From NCBI RefSeq assembly GCF_029223865.1, contig NZ_CP119520.1, positions 4,402,001 through 4,466,000 on the forward strand: 64,000 nucleotides of DNA, read 5' to 3'. Origin of the DNA: Telluria mixta (GTDB lineage Bacteria; Pseudomonadota; Gammaproteobacteria; Burkholderiales; Burkholderiaceae_D). The notes under the pieces are model-generated. The model saw nothing but the letters and a program-made list of their open reading frames with translations. It searched no databases and was not told where the DNA came from. Below are positions 33,517-43,491 of this stretch, piece after piece (position 1 is the first letter of the stretch; each line of letters begins with the position of its first letter). A program made the position numbers and the translations under genes.

Positions 33517-34847
33517 GGCGGGCGTGCACCGCGGCGGTGGCGGCGGCTGTCCTCGCGGGATGCGTATCGCCCCAACTGACGCGCCATTACGACAGCGTGG
33601 ACGAGACGAGCGTCAGCAACATCAACCTCAAGTTGTCCGTGTTCCTCGCCAGTCCGAAGGCGGACGAGGAGCCGCCGCTGATCACGACGCTGGCGGAACG
33701 GGGGCAGGCCGAGCTGATCCGGACGGTCGCCGCGAAGATGCCGGCCGGCAGCGATGCGACCGCGCTGCTGAATGCGCTCGGCACGGCCGTCGCGCCGCCG
33801 CCGGAAGACTGTGCCTGGGCCGACAGGACGTCGCTGAAGAAGCGCGTGACGATGACGGTCCTGGGCACCCTCGGGCGTCCGGCCGACAGGATCGACCGGC
33901 TCGAATTCCGTTTCACTCTCCCGCAGGACAAGCGCTATGCATTCGCTTCCTGGGACAAATTCGATTCCGTGTACGGTTCCTATGACCTGGGTTCCGCCAA
34001 ATACACGCAATCCCAAGCCCTGAAGCTGGGCCTGACCACGACCGACACGTCGAACCGGGCGAATGGCGCGGGCAGTTTCGTCAAGACGCCGAACGCGAGC
34101 TACGAGATGACGAACGGGCTGGAAGAAAACATGAACTATGTGATCCGCCGCCTTAACGTGGGCGGCGCGCTCGAGCCGGACGAGGCGACGCTGGTGCAGG
34201 AAGGCGGGCCGTACATCAATCTGCTGGGCAGTTCGTCCGCCGTGTTTACGCTCAAGATGCGCTCGACCGGCGACCCGCGGCCCGTGCACGTGCTCGCCTT
34301 CAAGAACGGCAGCAAGACGGCGCCAGACGACGTCGCCATGAAAGTGTGCCAGGCGAAGTACCCGGCGCGCCGCGACCCGCTGGTCGTCGACGTCGGCGGG
34401 ACGGCGTTGATGCGCATGGTGGCGAACCATCACGATACGATCAGCGAAGGCGACGACACGGTCAAGTTCGTCCGCAAGGACTTCGCCGCGACCCGCGTGC
34501 AAATCGCGGATGCGACGGACCTGAAGGTCGAGTTCTTCGGCCTCGTGAGTTGCCGGAAGGGGCAGCGCGAGCATGAATGCCTGCGGCTCGGCGTCGAAAA
34601 TCCCGACACGGGCAAGGTCGAGAACCCGCTGCTGGTGCGGACTGCCGCCCATGCGGCGGACGTACGCGACTGGCTCCTCGCGCATCTTCAGGCGGACAAG
34701 GCGCCGGAGACAATCGCGACACGCCGCATCGGCCTCGTGAAAGCGCCGACCGAACCCGCGCAGGAGTCCGACATGGCCTTGACGCCGGCCATCGTCCGCT
34801 CGCTGCGCGTTGCGCCCATTGTCAACAACGCAGGGCCCGCAGGATGA
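33513..34847 (+). CDS. Hypothetical lipoprotein (444 aa)
   Basis: ATG 33513 overlaps the stop of the 85-residue gene. The product starts with a lipoprotein signal (MRRACTAAVAAAVLAGC, Cys17) and runs as a mainly beta-type exported protein. Recognisable stretches include LTTLAERGQAEL-like helices early, KRVTMTVLGTLGRPADRIDRLEF, then YINLLGSSSAVFTLKMRSTGDP and two cysteine-containing segments (MKVCQAKYP and VSCRKGQREHEC). I cannot assign a family. The 5' part of a longer frame begins in the previous gene and is rejected because of the clear lipobox start. Cell-envelope location is inferred; function unknown. Confidence 0.8.
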   Translation: MRRACTAAVAAAVLAGCVSPQLTRHYDSVDETSVSNINLKLSVFLASPKADEEPPLITTLAERGQAELIRTVAAKMPAGSDATALLNALGTAVAPPPEDCAWADRTSLKKRVTMTVLGTLGRPADRIDRLEFRFTLPQDKRYAFASWDKFDSVYGSYDLGSAKYTQSQALKLGLTTTDTSNRANGAGSFVKTPNASYEMTNGLEENMNYVIRRLNVGGALEPDEATLVQEGGPYINLLGSSSAVFTLKMRSTGDPRPVHVLAFKNGSKTAPDDVAMKVCQAKYPARRDPLVVDVGGTALMRMVANHHDTISEGDDTVKFVRKDFAATRVQIADATDLKVEFFGLVSCRKGQREHECLRLGVENPDTGKVENPLLVRTAAHAADVRDWLLAHLQADKAPETIATRRIGLVKAPTEPAQESDMALTPAIVRSLRVAPIVNNAGPAG

Positions 34848-35010
34848 TGCCGAGCGCCTCCCGGCCTTCCGGCGTCGGCATGCCCGCGTAGTTGTGGGGC
34901 TGGCCGGCGCGATCGAGTCCGGATACAGGAAGTCGGGCGTGCCGGACAACACGGTCATCGGCGCCAGCCCACGCTGCGCGTGACGTGGCCGACAAAGCGC
35001 CAGTGGGCAC
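34822..35010 (-). pseudogene. Relic of the 3' end of an unidentified gene
   Basis: On the minus strand, about 60 codons in two frames read like a protein C-terminus. Frame one gives LAPMTVLSGTPDFLYPDS and frame two gives DRAGQPHNYAGMPTPEGREA followed by LGIILRALRC and a stop at 34822. The change of frame falls near 34915-34925. PDFLYPDS...YAGMP...EALGIILRAL resembles the tail of alpha/beta hydrolase or esterase proteins, but it is too short to name. No upstream coding part is present, so it is a degraded fragment; its end overlaps the lipoprotein gene by 26 bases. The rest of 34848-35216 holds only the GH74 leader. Confidence 0.4.
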
Positions 35011-35153
35011 GGACTACGATTTATGAAAACCGCCAAGTGCCTGAACAATTTATCGCAGTCATGCTTACATCACCGTGTGCGCGCAAATCCCTGAGATATG
35101 TTTCGAGGATTCTTGCGGTTCGGCTTGGAGGAGACAGGCCGACGCGGGAATCG

Positions 35154-35175
35154 ACGCCTGACCAGAAACAGGCGT
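35154..35175 (+). promoter_or_regulatory. Leader hairpin upstream of the GH74 gene
   Basis: ACGCCTG (35154-35160) and CAGGCGT (35169-35175) form a perfect 7-bp stem with an eight-base loop, 42 bases before the start codon. No T-run follows, so it is not a standard terminator; it may stabilise or control the leader RNA. No known riboswitch core (for example the c-di-GMP GEMM type) was recognised. Confidence 0.35.
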
Positions 35176-35216
35176 TGTCTTACTTCAGATGCATAACAAA
35201 TCTTAGGAGGCATTAC

Positions 35217-37346
35217 ATGAAGTTGATCAATGCAACACTGCTTGCGGCGGCCGCTCTGGCCGTCCAGCAGCCGGCAATGGCTTATTCATGGGGGAACGTC
35301 GGCATCGGCGGCGGCGGGTTCGTGTCGGCCGTCATCCCCAGCAAGACGGAAGCGAATGTCGTGTACGCGCGCACGGACGTCGGCGGCGCGTACCGGTGGG
35401 ACAATGCCAGCGGCCGCTGGGTGTCGCTGCTGGACTGGGTGGCGGAAGACCAGGTCGGCTTCCTCGGCGTCGAAGCGCTCGCGGTCGACCCGAAGAACGC
35501 GGCCAATGTCTACATGACCGTCGGGATCAATTATTTCAACAACGGCAAGACCGCGGTGCTGCGCTCGTCCGATTACGGCAGGACGTTTACTGTCGCCGAC
35601 GTGACGAGCCAGTTCAAGGCGCACGGCAACGGCATGGGCCGCCAAAACGGCGAGCGGCTCGTTGTCGACCCGGGCTCGAGCAATGTGCTGTATGCCGGCA
35701 CGCGCCAGAGCGGGCTGTTCAAGAGCACGAACTATGGCGCGAGCTGGGCCAGGGTGACGGCACTGAACGTGACGACGACGCCCAACGACAACGGCATCAG
35801 CCTCGTCCTCGCCGATCCGTCCAGCGTGTCGGGCGGCGTGGCGCAGCGGCTGCTGGTCGGCGTCTCGCGCTACGGCTCGGCGGGGGCGAACCTGTACCGC
35901 AGCGATAACGGGGGCGCGTCGTTCAGTGCCATCTCCGGCAGCCCGTCCGGCCTGATGCCGCAGCGCGCCGCGTTCGACGGCGCCGGCAACGTGTACATCA
36001 CGTATGCCAACGGCGCGGGACCGAACGGCAACAGCTCGGGCTCGGAGCCCATGAACAGCGGCCAGATCTGGCGCTACACGATCTCGAACGGCGCGTGGAC
36101 CAACGTGACCCCGTCCGGCGTCAACGCGGCGTTCAGCGGCATCAGCGTGGACCCCTCCAATTCGCAGCGCCTGGTCGCGTCGACCATCAACCAGTACATG
36201 CAGCAGGGCGACAGCTGGGGCGACCATGTGTACATCTCGACCAACGGCGGCGCCAGCTGGACCGACGTGATCAACCGTGGCTTCGTCCGCGACAATGGCG
36301 GCGTGCCCTGGATCAACGGCAAGGCGATCCACTGGGCCGGCGTGGCCGTGTTCGATCCGTTCAACAACAAGGCCGTGTGGGTGACCTCGGGCAACGGTAT
36401 CTTTAAAACGGCGAATATCGACGCCGTGCCGACCACGTGGACGTTCACCGTCAAGGGTCTGGAAGAAACGGTGCCGCTGAACATCAACAGCATCCCGGGC
36501 GGCCCCGTGCTGTCCGCCATCGGCGACTACGACGGCTTCCTGCACTACAACATCGACGCGTACACGAACCCGCAGTTCTCGCCGAACATGGGGACGACCA
36601 CCGGCCTGGCCGTCGCCGACGCCAACACGAACCTCGCGGTGCGGGTCGGGAACAAGATGTACACGTCGGCCAATGGTGGCGTGAACTGGAACCAGACGAA
36701 TATGAACGGTTCCTACGGCCAGGTGGCGCTGTCGGCCAGCGGCACGGTCCTGCTGCATAACCCGTCCAATTCGTCGACCATGTATCGTTCCACCAACATG
36801 GGCGGGACCTGGTCGACGGTGGGCGGCCTCAGCGTCAACAATGCGCGCCCGGTCGCGGATCCGGCCAATGCGAGCAAGTTCTACGTGTACAACCCGGCCG
36901 ACGGCAGCTTCATGATCAGCACGGACAGCGGCGCGTCGTTCTGGAAGTTCAGCACGCTGGCCACCTGGGGCAGCGACGTGATCCGTGCCGCGCCGGGTCG
37001 CGAAGGCGATATCTGGGTCCCGCTGAACTGGGGCGGCCTGGCACGGACCACGAGCTCGGGCTGGCAATTCAGCAACATCGCGAACGTCACGTATTGCGGC
37101 GCGGTCGGCTTCGGCAAGGCTGCGGCGGGTGCGTCGTATCCGACCGTGTTCATCTGGGGCACCATCGGCGGCGTGACCGGCGTGTACCGGTCGACCGACG
37201 CGGGGCAGAGCTGGACCCGCATCAACGACAATGCGCACCAGTACGGCGGGCCGGGCAACGGCCATTTCGTCGTCGGTGACATGAACACGTTCGGCGTGGT
37301 CTACATGAGCACGGCGGGACGGGGTATCGTCGTCGGTAAACCATAA
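35217..37346 (+). CDS. Exported GH74-type xyloglucanase / propeller glycosidase
   Basis: ATG 35217 has TAGGAGG upstream and gives 709 residues with a signal peptide (MKLINATLLAAAALAVQQPA, cleavage after AMA). The mature protein is two seven-bladed beta-propellers made of BNR-like repeats (STNYGASW, SDNGGASF, STNGGASW, STDAGQSW). GH74 acidic residues are likely in YARTDVGGAYRW near the N-terminus and SAIGDYDGFLHY in the second propeller, the usual places for the two catalytic Asp. Enzymes of the family cut xyloglucan backbones outside the cell. It is a single gene with its own leader and is followed by an inverted repeat. Confidence 0.88.
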   Translation: MKLINATLLAAAALAVQQPAMAYSWGNVGIGGGGFVSAVIPSKTEANVVYARTDVGGAYRWDNASGRWVSLLDWVAEDQVGFLGVEALAVDPKNAANVYMTVGINYFNNGKTAVLRSSDYGRTFTVADVTSQFKAHGNGMGRQNGERLVVDPGSSNVLYAGTRQSGLFKSTNYGASWARVTALNVTTTPNDNGISLVLADPSSVSGGVAQRLLVGVSRYGSAGANLYRSDNGGASFSAISGSPSGLMPQRAAFDGAGNVYITYANGAGPNGNSSGSEPMNSGQIWRYTISNGAWTNVTPSGVNAAFSGISVDPSNSQRLVASTINQYMQQGDSWGDHVYISTNGGASWTDVINRGFVRDNGGVPWINGKAIHWAGVAVFDPFNNKAVWVTSGNGIFKTANIDAVPTTWTFTVKGLEETVPLNINSIPGGPVLSAIGDYDGFLHYNIDAYTNPQFSPNMGTTTGLAVADANTNLAVRVGNKMYTSANGGVNWNQTNMNGSYGQVALSASGTVLLHNPSNSSTMYRSTNMGGTWSTVGGLSVNNARPVADPANASKFYVYNPADGSFMISTDSGASFWKFSTLATWGSDVIRAAPGREGDIWVPLNWGGLARTTSSGWQFSNIANVTYCGAVGFGKAAAGASYPTVFIWGTIGGVTGVYRSTDAGQSWTRINDNAHQYGGPGNGHFVVGDMNTFGVVYMSTAGRGIVVGKP

Positions 37347-37357
37347 GTACTCTCACT

Positions 37358-37437
37358 CGTCGTCCCCGCGAAAGCGGGGACCCATACTGAGTCGAATTGG
37401 ACGCTCAACATGGATTCCCGCTTTCGCGGGAATGACG
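37358..37437. repeat. REP/BIME-like intergenic inverted repeat
   Basis: Two 28-base arms, 37358-37385 and 37410-37437, are near reverse complements. Each arm also forms its own hairpin: CCCCGCGAAAGCGGGG in the first and CCCGCTTTCGCGGG in the second. The pattern (CGTC.TCCCCGCGAAAGCGGG...CCAT) is a repetitive extragenic palindrome widespread in proteobacterial genomes. It lies 11 bases after the GH74 stop and may also protect or end that transcript. Confidence 0.82.
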
Positions 37438-37543
37438 GAGGGGGAGGCGTTGCGTCCGGAATACGTTCCTGGGTGGCACAGATTATTTCCTCGGGGAACT
37501 GTGCTACTCTGGCCGGACGCACCTATTTCCCGTACCCGCAGCC

Positions 37544-38938
37544 GTGCAACCCTCCCATGACCACCTTCGACCGGTTGCCGGCCTCGACCTGAAAGACGCG
37601 CTGCTCGTCGGCGCGCTCGTCACCGTCTGCTCCATCTTCGGCATCTACACGGCGCCGCCGGGCGTGCTGGCCGCGTTCTGGCCGACGAACGCCGTCCTCG
37701 TCGGTCTGCTGCTGCGGCGCGCGCATCCGCCCACGGCCGCGCATTGGCTGGCCGCCGTCGCCGGCTACATCGTCGCCGACATCCATATGGGGCACGGCTG
37801 GCCCAAGACCCTGATGCTCACGACGACCAACCTGATGGGCGTATCCGTCTGTTACGGGTTGCTGAAGCGGATGAGCGACGACATGCGCGGCCTGCGCCAT
37901 CCGCGCTCGATGCTGCGCTTCGTGCTGGTGGCGCTGTGCGGCGCGGCGGCGGCCGGGATAGGCGGCACCGTCATCCATCCCGCGCTGTTCGGCGGCACGC
38001 GCGCCTACGGCTTCCTGTTCTGGTTTTCGACGGAACTCGTGAACTACATCGCGATCCTGCCCGTGCTGCTGACGATGCCGGACCTGGCGCGCCGGCTCGC
38101 GGGGCGTACGCGCCGCAGCGATGCGGCCGGCTGGCGGATCGGCCACCTCGCGCCGCTGGCCGCCTTCGCCGGTAGCCTGTGGCTGGAGACGCAGCTGGGC
38201 GGACCGGGCGTGATCTCGTTCCCGATTCCCGCCATGCTGTGGTGCGCGCTGACGTACAGCCTGTTCGCCACGGCCGGCATCACCTTGCTGTTCTCGATGT
38301 GGACCCTGCTCGCGATCGCCAGCGGCATGCTCGCGATCGGCGCCGCGGTGGATACCCCGCAAGCGATCATGTCGCTGCGCGTCGGCGTAACGTTGACCGC
38401 GTTGGCCCCGCTGGCCGTCGCGAGCGTGATGGTGGCCCGCAATGAGCTGCTGGCGCGGCTGCAGCACGCGGCCTCGCACGATCCGCTGACGCAGGTGCTC
38501 AACCGCGGCGGCTTCATGGCGCGCGCGGACAGCGTGCGGGCGACCGTCGTGCTGATGATGGATATCGATTATTTCAAGAAGGTCAACGATACCCACGGCC
38601 ACGCGGCCGGTGACGAGGTGCTGATCCATTTCGCGCGGGTGGCCGCAGGGTGCCTGCGCGCCGGCGACGTGCTCGGCCGCCTCGGCGGGGAAGAATTCGC
38701 CGTGCTGCTGCCCGACTGCGCGCCGGAGGATGCGCGCGCGATCGCACAGCGCATCTGCGACGCGTTCGCGGCGCAGCCGGTGGTGCTGGAGGGCGGCGTG
38801 CGCCTGCACGCCACCGTCAGCATCGGCCTGGGCTGCCGGGACGCCCCGGACACGCCCATCGGCACGTTGCTGTCGCAGGCCGACGCGGCGCTGTACAGCG
38901 CCAAGCACGCCGGCCGCAACCGCGTCGTCCTCGCTTAG
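37544..38938 (+). CDS. MASE1-GGDEF diguanylate cyclase
   Basis: The 464-residue protein starts with GTG at 37544. Residues about 15-300 hold eight or so membrane helices of MASE1 type ([33 protein letters not shown], and others). The C-terminal GGDEF domain (from [13 protein letters not shown]) has the catalytic motif GGEEF and an intact inhibitory RxxD site (RAGD) before it, so an active, feedback-controlled cyclase is expected. The MASE1 ligand is unknown. It ends overlapping the convergent aldehyde dehydrogenase by four bases. A Shine-Dalgarno is not obvious, and the start could lie further in. Confidence 0.9.
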   Translation: MQPSHDHLRPVAGLDLKDALLVGALVTVCSIFGIYTAPPGVLAAFWPTNAVLVGLLLRRAHPPTAAHWLAAVAGYIVADIHMGHGWPKTLMLTTTNLMGVSVCYGLLKRMSDDMRGLRHPRSMLRFVLVALCGAAAAGIGGTVIHPALFGGTRAYGFLFWFSTELVNYIAILPVLLTMPDLARRLAGRTRRSDAAGWRIGHLAPLAAFAGSLWLETQLGGPGVISFPIPAMLWCALTYSLFATAGITLLFSMWTLLAIASGMLAIGAAVDTPQAIMSLRVGVTLTALAPLAVASVMVARNELLARLQHAASHDPLTQVLNRGGFMARADSVRATVVLMMDIDYFKKVNDTHGHAAGDEVLIHFARVAAGCLRAGDVLGRLGGEEFAVLLPDCAPEDARAIAQRICDAFAAQPVVLEGGVRLHATVSIGLGCRDAPDTPIGTLLSQADAALYSAKHAGRNRVVLA

Positions 38939-40380
38939 ACGCCCACCATCGAGATGGCCTTCGTGTTGAGGTAGGCTTCCAGCGCTTCCGGACCGCCTTC
39001 GGAACCGTAGCCGGAATCCTTGACGCCGCCGAACGGCAGCTCGGCGCTCGGCGTGGCCGGCTGGTTAATCCACAACATGCCCACTTCCACGCGGTTCATC
39101 AGCAGGTGCGCGTTCTTGATGGAGCGCGTGAACGCGTAACCGGCCAGGCCGTACGGCAGGCGGTTCGCTTCCGCGATGGCGTCCTCGAGGCTGTCGAAGC
39201 CGCGGATGCCGGCGACGGGGCCGAACGGCTCGTCGTTGAAGATCGACGCTTCCAGCGGCACGTCCGCGAGGATGGTCGGCGCGAAGAAGTTGCCGGCGTC
39301 GCCCACGCGCTTGCCGCCCGTCGCGACGATCGCGCCTTTTGCCTGCGCATCCTCGACCATCTTCGCCATCGCCGTCACGCGGCGCGCGTTGGCGAGGGGG
39401 CCCAAGGTCGTGCCTTCGGCCAGGCCGTCGCCCAGTTTCAGGCCTTCTGCGTGCGCGACGAACGCGCGCGTAAACTCGTCCTTGATCGCGTTGTGCACGA
39501 GGAAGCGGGTCGGCGAGATGCACACCTGGCCCGCGTTGCGGAACTTGGCGGCGCCGGCGGCCTTGACGGCCAGCGTCACGTCCGCGTCCTCGGCGACGAT
39601 CACCGGCGCGTGGCCGCCCAGTTCCATCGTCACGCGCTTCATGTGCGCGCCGGCCAGGGCGGCGAGCTGCTTGCCGACCGGCGTGGAACCCGTGAACGTG
39701 ACCTTGCGGATGACCGGGTGCGGGATCAGGTAGCCCGAGATCTCGGCCGGATCGCCGAACACGAGGCCCACGACGCCGGCCGGCACGCCCGCGTCGACGA
39801 AGCACTGGAACAGCGCGGCGGGCGAGGCCGGGGTCTCTTCCGGTGCCTTGCACAGGAACGAGCAGCCGGTGGCCAGCGCGGCGGCCAGCTTGCGCACGAC
39901 CTGGTTGATCGGGAAGTTCCACGGCGTGAACGCGGCGACGGGGCCGACCGGTTCCTTCAGCACGAGTTGCTGCGCCTGCGGGTTACGGGCCGGCACGATG
40001 CGGCCGTACACGCGCATGCCTTCGGCCGCGAACCAGTCGATGATCTCGGCGCCGGCCAGGGCTTCCATCTTCGCTTCGGCCAGCGGCTTGCCCTGTTCCT
40101 GGGTCAGCAGGCGGGCGATGTCGCCGGCGCGTTCGCGCAGCAGGTTGGCGGCGCGGCGCATCGTGGCGGCGCGCTCGGCGGCGGGCACGAAGCGCCATTT
40201 CTCGAAGCCCTGCTGGGCGGCGGCGAGGGCGCGGTCCAGGTCGGCGATGGCCGCGTGCGCGACGGTGCCGATCGCCTGGCCCGTGGCCGGGTTCACGACC
40301 GGAATCGTCTTGCCGCCGGTGGCGTCGACCCATTCGTTGGCGATGAGGAGGCGGGTGTCGGGATAGCTGGAGGTGGTCAT
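38935..40380 (-). CDS. NAD(P)-dependent aldehyde dehydrogenase, succinate-semialdehyde type
   Basis: The 481-residue protein is a complete ALDH: nucleotide-binding [10 protein letters not shown] and [11 protein letters not shown], general base Glu253 in MELGGHAP, and catalytic Cys287 in [21 protein letters not shown] and the overall pattern fit the GabD/succinate-semialdehyde group, which is close to alpha-ketoglutarate semialdehyde dehydrogenases. The latter activity would complete the galactarate pathway coded 7 kb downstream, but the gene is not part of that cluster, so the physiological substrate is open. It stands alone, with 137 bases to the next (broken) gene. Confidence 0.92.
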   Translation of the reverse strand: MTTSSYPDTRLLIANEWVDATGGKTIPVVNPATGQAIGTVAHAAIADLDRALAAAQQGFEKWRFVPAAERAATMRRAANLLRERAGDIARLLTQEQGKPLAEAKMEALAGAEIIDWFAAEGMRVYGRIVPARNPQAQQLVLKEPVGPVAAFTPWNFPINQVVRKLAAALATGCSFLCKAPEETPASPAALFQCFVDAGVPAGVVGLVFGDPAEISGYLIPHPVIRKVTFTGSTPVGKQLAALAGAHMKRVTMELGGHAPVIVAEDADVTLAVKAAGAAKFRNAGQVCISPTRFLVHNAIKDEFTRAFVAHAEGLKLGDGLAEGTTLGPLANARRVTAMAKMVEDAQAKGAIVATGGKRVGDAGNFFAPTILADVPLEASIFNDEPFGPVAGIRGFDSLEDAIAEANRLPYGLAGYAFTRSIKNAHLLMNRVEVGMLWINQPATPSAELPFGGVKDSGYGSEGGPEALEAYLNTKAISMVGV

Positions 40381-40517
40381 GGGTGCGTCGGTCCTCTATG
40401 GGTTATCGGATGCAGAGAACGCAATGATCGCACCGCTGCGGATTGTTTGCTTAACACCGTGTGAAATCGGTATGAGTGTTTGCGCATAACACAAATGTTA
40501 GAAAACATTGGTAGCGT

Positions 40518-41370
40518 ATGTACGGCCAGTTCAACACCGAGTGGGACACGGCGCTGCCGATGCACACCGGGATCGGCCTGCGCTACGAAAAGACGACGGT
40601 CGAATCGGACGCCGTCGTCAGCGTGCCGGTCAAGGTCAACTGGGTGGCGCAGAACGAATTGCCGATCGTGTTCGCGCCGGGCGCGAAGGAAACGCAGCGC
40701 GGCGAATACCATAACTGGCTGCCGACGTTCGACTGGGACATCGACCTGCGTTCGAACCTGAAGGTGCGCGAGCTACGGCGTGACGATCGGCCGGCCGCGC
40801 TGGGACCAGATCCAGGGCGGCGCGTCGTACGGTACGGTCGCGTATTCGACCGGCACCAACGTCACCCGCGGCAATCTGGGCCTGCCGTACAATGTCTCGA
40901 CGATCGTCAACCAGAACAAGTCGTCGCTGAAGGGGGCGGAGGTCAACTGGCAGCACATGTTCGACAATGGCTTCGGCTTCCGGGCGAACTACACGTACGT
41001 AAAGTCCGACCTCACGTACAACAACGCGGGCGTGGGGCCGCAGTTCGCGCTGATCGGCCTGTCGAACTCCGCCAACCTGGTCGGCATCTACGAAGACAAC
41101 AAGCTGTCCGTCCGCCTCGCGTACAACTGGCGCGGGCAGTTCCTGTCGACCGTGGCGGAAAACAACCGCGCCAACCCGGGCTACGTGGAGCCGTACGGGC
41201 AGGTCGACCTGTCGGTCGGCTACAACGTGAACGAGAACCTGAGCCTGTCGCTGGAGGCGATCAACCTGACCGATGAGCATCAGCGCCAGCACGGCCGCAC
41301 CGACATGCAGGTGCTGTCGGTCACGACGGGCGGTCCGCGCTACATGCTGGGGGCCCGCTACAAGTTCTGA
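40518..41370 (+). pseudogene. TonB-dependent receptor remnant, 5' deleted and frameshifted
   Basis: Only the last 280 or so codons of a TonB-dependent receptor barrel remain. Segment one (40518 to about 40772) reads MYGQFNTEWDTALPMHTGIG...LPTFDWDIDLRSNLKVR; segment two (about 40773-41370), in another frame, reads SYGVTIGRPRWDQIQGGASY to the terminal GARYKF. Related receptors have LKxRASYGxxIGRP here, so about two bases are missing near 40770. In frame upstream is a stop at 40512-40514, so the signal peptide, plug and first barrel half are gone. A half operator (TTGGTAGCG, 40508-40516) abuts the break. Confidence 0.85.
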
Positions 41371-41388
41371 CGACGCATCCGGCCACCG

Positions 41389-43332
41389 TCACGGTGTCCA
41401 CACGACCCGCACGGCGAGCGCGCGCTCGTACTCGCTGCGCGTGGCCGGTGCTCCGAATTCCGCGTGGCGCGGGTCGAAAACGTTCTGGGCGATGACGGAC
41501 AGTTCCACGCCCGGCCGGATGCGCCAGCCCCAGCGCGCATCGACGGCCGTGTACGCGGGCACGCCGGGGCGCGGCAGCGCGCCCACGTGGCGCAGCGTGA
41601 CGTCGACTTCCTGGCCGGTACCGATGTCGTACGAGGAGCGCAGCTGCCAGTAATGCGTCGGGTCGCTCGTGAACAGGCCCGTCGTCCCCGACAGGTCGCG
41701 GCTGCCCGGCTGCAGGGTCGTGCCGATGCGCTGCACGACGCCGCCGCCGGACAAACGCCACGCATCGGCCACCTGCCAAGTGGCCCACGCCTCGATGCCG
41801 CGCGTGAGGCCGTCGGCCAGGTTCTCGAACACGGAACCGGGGCCGGACGGATTCGGCTCCAGCGTGCGCAGCCTGTCGTAGCGGCTGAAGAACAGGGTCG
41901 TCGAATACGACAGGGACGCGGTGGGCCGGGCGCGGTAGCCCAGTTCGAACACCTTCGCCGTTTCGGAATCGAATCCGGGGCCGCCCGCCACGGCGTATTG
42001 CGGCACACCGTTTACGACGCGCGGGTGGATTGGGCTGTACAAATCGCGGTCGATGCGCGACGGGGCCCGCACGGCGCGCGACAGCGACGTCCACACGAGG
42101 CTTGCCGGACGCGGGTTCCACGCGAGGCGCAGCGTCGGCAGCACTTCGACGCCCGTGTAATTGTTGTCCTCGACCTTCAGGCCGGCCGTCAGGCGCAGGT
42201 CGTCGCGCAGCGCGATCTCGTCCTGCGCGAACACATTGGCCCAGCGCAGGTTCAGCGTCCCGGGCAGGAAGCCGAACGCGGGGCCGTTCTCGACGCGGTC
42301 GTGGCCCAGGCGGTAGCCGCCGCCCCACACGACATGGTGGTTGCCGTTCAGGCGCACGGCGTGCTGCAGTTGCAGGTCGAACGTGTCGAGGCGTTCGTGG
42401 AAGGCGTTCGGCTGGTCGCGCTCCGTGTGGTCCCAGTACAGCTGGACGGTGGCCGACGAGCCGTCCGCGAACGTGCGCGCCACGCGCCCCAGCAGGTTCG
42501 CGCCGGCGACCTTGATGTTCGGCGTGCCGGCTTGCCGCAACTGCGCGTCGTAGACGTCGCCCTGGACCGTGAGTCCCTGCGTCGTGCTGCCCCAGTCCGT
42601 GCGGAACCCCGCCTGGTCGCGGTGCCAGCCCGTCTGCGAGGTGGCGCCCGCCGCCGTGTGCGTGTCGTCGTTCTCCGCGTGCTTCGCGTAGGCGCGGTAG
42701 TGACCGTCGCCCCCCAGCCGGCCGCCGTAGCGCACGGCGCCGTCGCGCGCATCCTTGCCCAGGGTCGTCGTCAGCAGCGCGCCCTGCGAGGCGGCGGACG
42801 ACTTCGTGATGATGTTGATGACGCCGTTGACGGCATTTGCGCCCCACAAGGTCGCGCCGGGGCCGCTGATCACCTCGATGCGCTCGACGTCGTCCAGCAC
42901 CACGTCCTGCACGTCCCAGAACACGCCGGAAAACAGCGGAGAGTACACGGTGCGGCCGTCGACCAGCACGAGCAGCTTGTTTTCGAACGGGCTGGAAAAG
43001 CCCCGCGCGGTCACCGCGTAATTACGTGCATCCACGCGCGCCACCTGCAGGTTGGGCGCGAGCCGCAGCGCTTCCGGCAGCGAGGCGGCGCCCGCGCGGC
43101 GGATGTCGTTGCCCGTGATGACGAAGATGGAGGCCGCGGCGTCGGACAGCGATTCCGACCGTTTCGACACGGACGTGACCTGGATGTTGGCCAGTTCTTC
43201 GAGGCTCAGTTCCGCGATCTCCTCGTTCTGCGCGGGGACGACGGCCATGGCGGCGGGCGCGGCGAGGAGGGCGGCGACGCAGACGGCCGCGCTGGGGAAC
43301 ACTGTGGAACTGGACATGGTGACAGGACACAT
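41389..43332 (-). CDS. TonB-dependent outer membrane receptor
   Basis: This 647-residue receptor is complete: signal peptide (VFPSAAVCVAALLAAPAAMA), a short N-terminal segment with LSLEELANIQVTSVSKR, the plug (FVITGNDIRRAGAASLPEALRLAPNLQVARVD read in parts; VERIEVISGPGATLWGANAVNGVINIIT read in parts) and a barrel to the C-terminus. The LSLEELxNIxVTSVSKR start is typical of the smaller receptors of the BtuB/CirA group, with ligands from metal chelates to vitamin-like compounds; none can be named. It ends VVWTP rather than in Phe. Start ATG 43332 or 43317; neither has a strong ribosome site. Divergent from the fucosidase gene over 159 bases. Confidence 0.9.
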   Translation of the reverse strand: MCPVTMSSSTVFPSAAVCVAALLAAPAAMAVVPAQNEEIAELSLEELANIQVTSVSKRSESLSDAAASIFVITGNDIRRAGAASLPEALRLAPNLQVARVDARNYAVTARGFSSPFENKLLVLVDGRTVYSPLFSGVFWDVQDVVLDDVERIEVISGPGATLWGANAVNGVINIITKSSAASQGALLTTTLGKDARDGAVRYGGRLGGDGHYRAYAKHAENDDTHTAAGATSQTGWHRDQAGFRTDWGSTTQGLTVQGDVYDAQLRQAGTPNIKVAGANLLGRVARTFADGSSATVQLYWDHTERDQPNAFHERLDTFDLQLQHAVRLNGNHHVVWGGGYRLGHDRVENGPAFGFLPGTLNLRWANVFAQDEIALRDDLRLTAGLKVEDNNYTGVEVLPTLRLAWNPRPASLVWTSLSRAVRAPSRIDRDLYSPIHPRVVNGVPQYAVAGGPGFDSETAKVFELGYRARPTASLSYSTTLFFSRYDRLRTLEPNPSGPGSVFENLADGLTRGIEAWATWQVADAWRLSGGGVVQRIGTTLQPGSRDLSGTTGLFTSDPTHYWQLRSSYDIGTGQEVDVTLRHVGALPRPGVPAYTAVDARWGWRIRPGVELSVIAQNVFDPRHAEFGAPATRSEYERALAVRVVWTP

Positions 43333-43491
43333 TTAGTCGATTTCGCAAGATTGTATTGCAGAAAACGATTTGTGAACGATACCATCCTGCGGTGCGCCGG
43401 TTCCACACTTTTTATATCGGCGCTAAGTGATTTCATAATTGCGGAGACGGGACGCAATTCGGACAATCCGGGAAAAGCCAACGGAGACACT

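Noticed and set aside
34980..35216. N-terminal extension of the GH74 frame
   Set aside because: The signal peptide and TAGGAGG site place the start at 35217.
37358..37437. CRISPR-like repeat
   Set aside because: Only one inverted pair with no regularly spaced direct repeats; it is a REP-type element.
38935..40380. Aldehyde dehydrogenase as the dedicated alpha-ketoglutarate semialdehyde dehydrogenase of the galactarate pathway
   Set aside because: Family resemblance allows it, but distance from the cluster and GabD-like features do not support naming it so.
41464..43491. Long 5' extension of the fucosidase frame
   Set aside because: Antisense to the TonB-dependent receptor; the GTG at 43492 with signal peptide is the real start.
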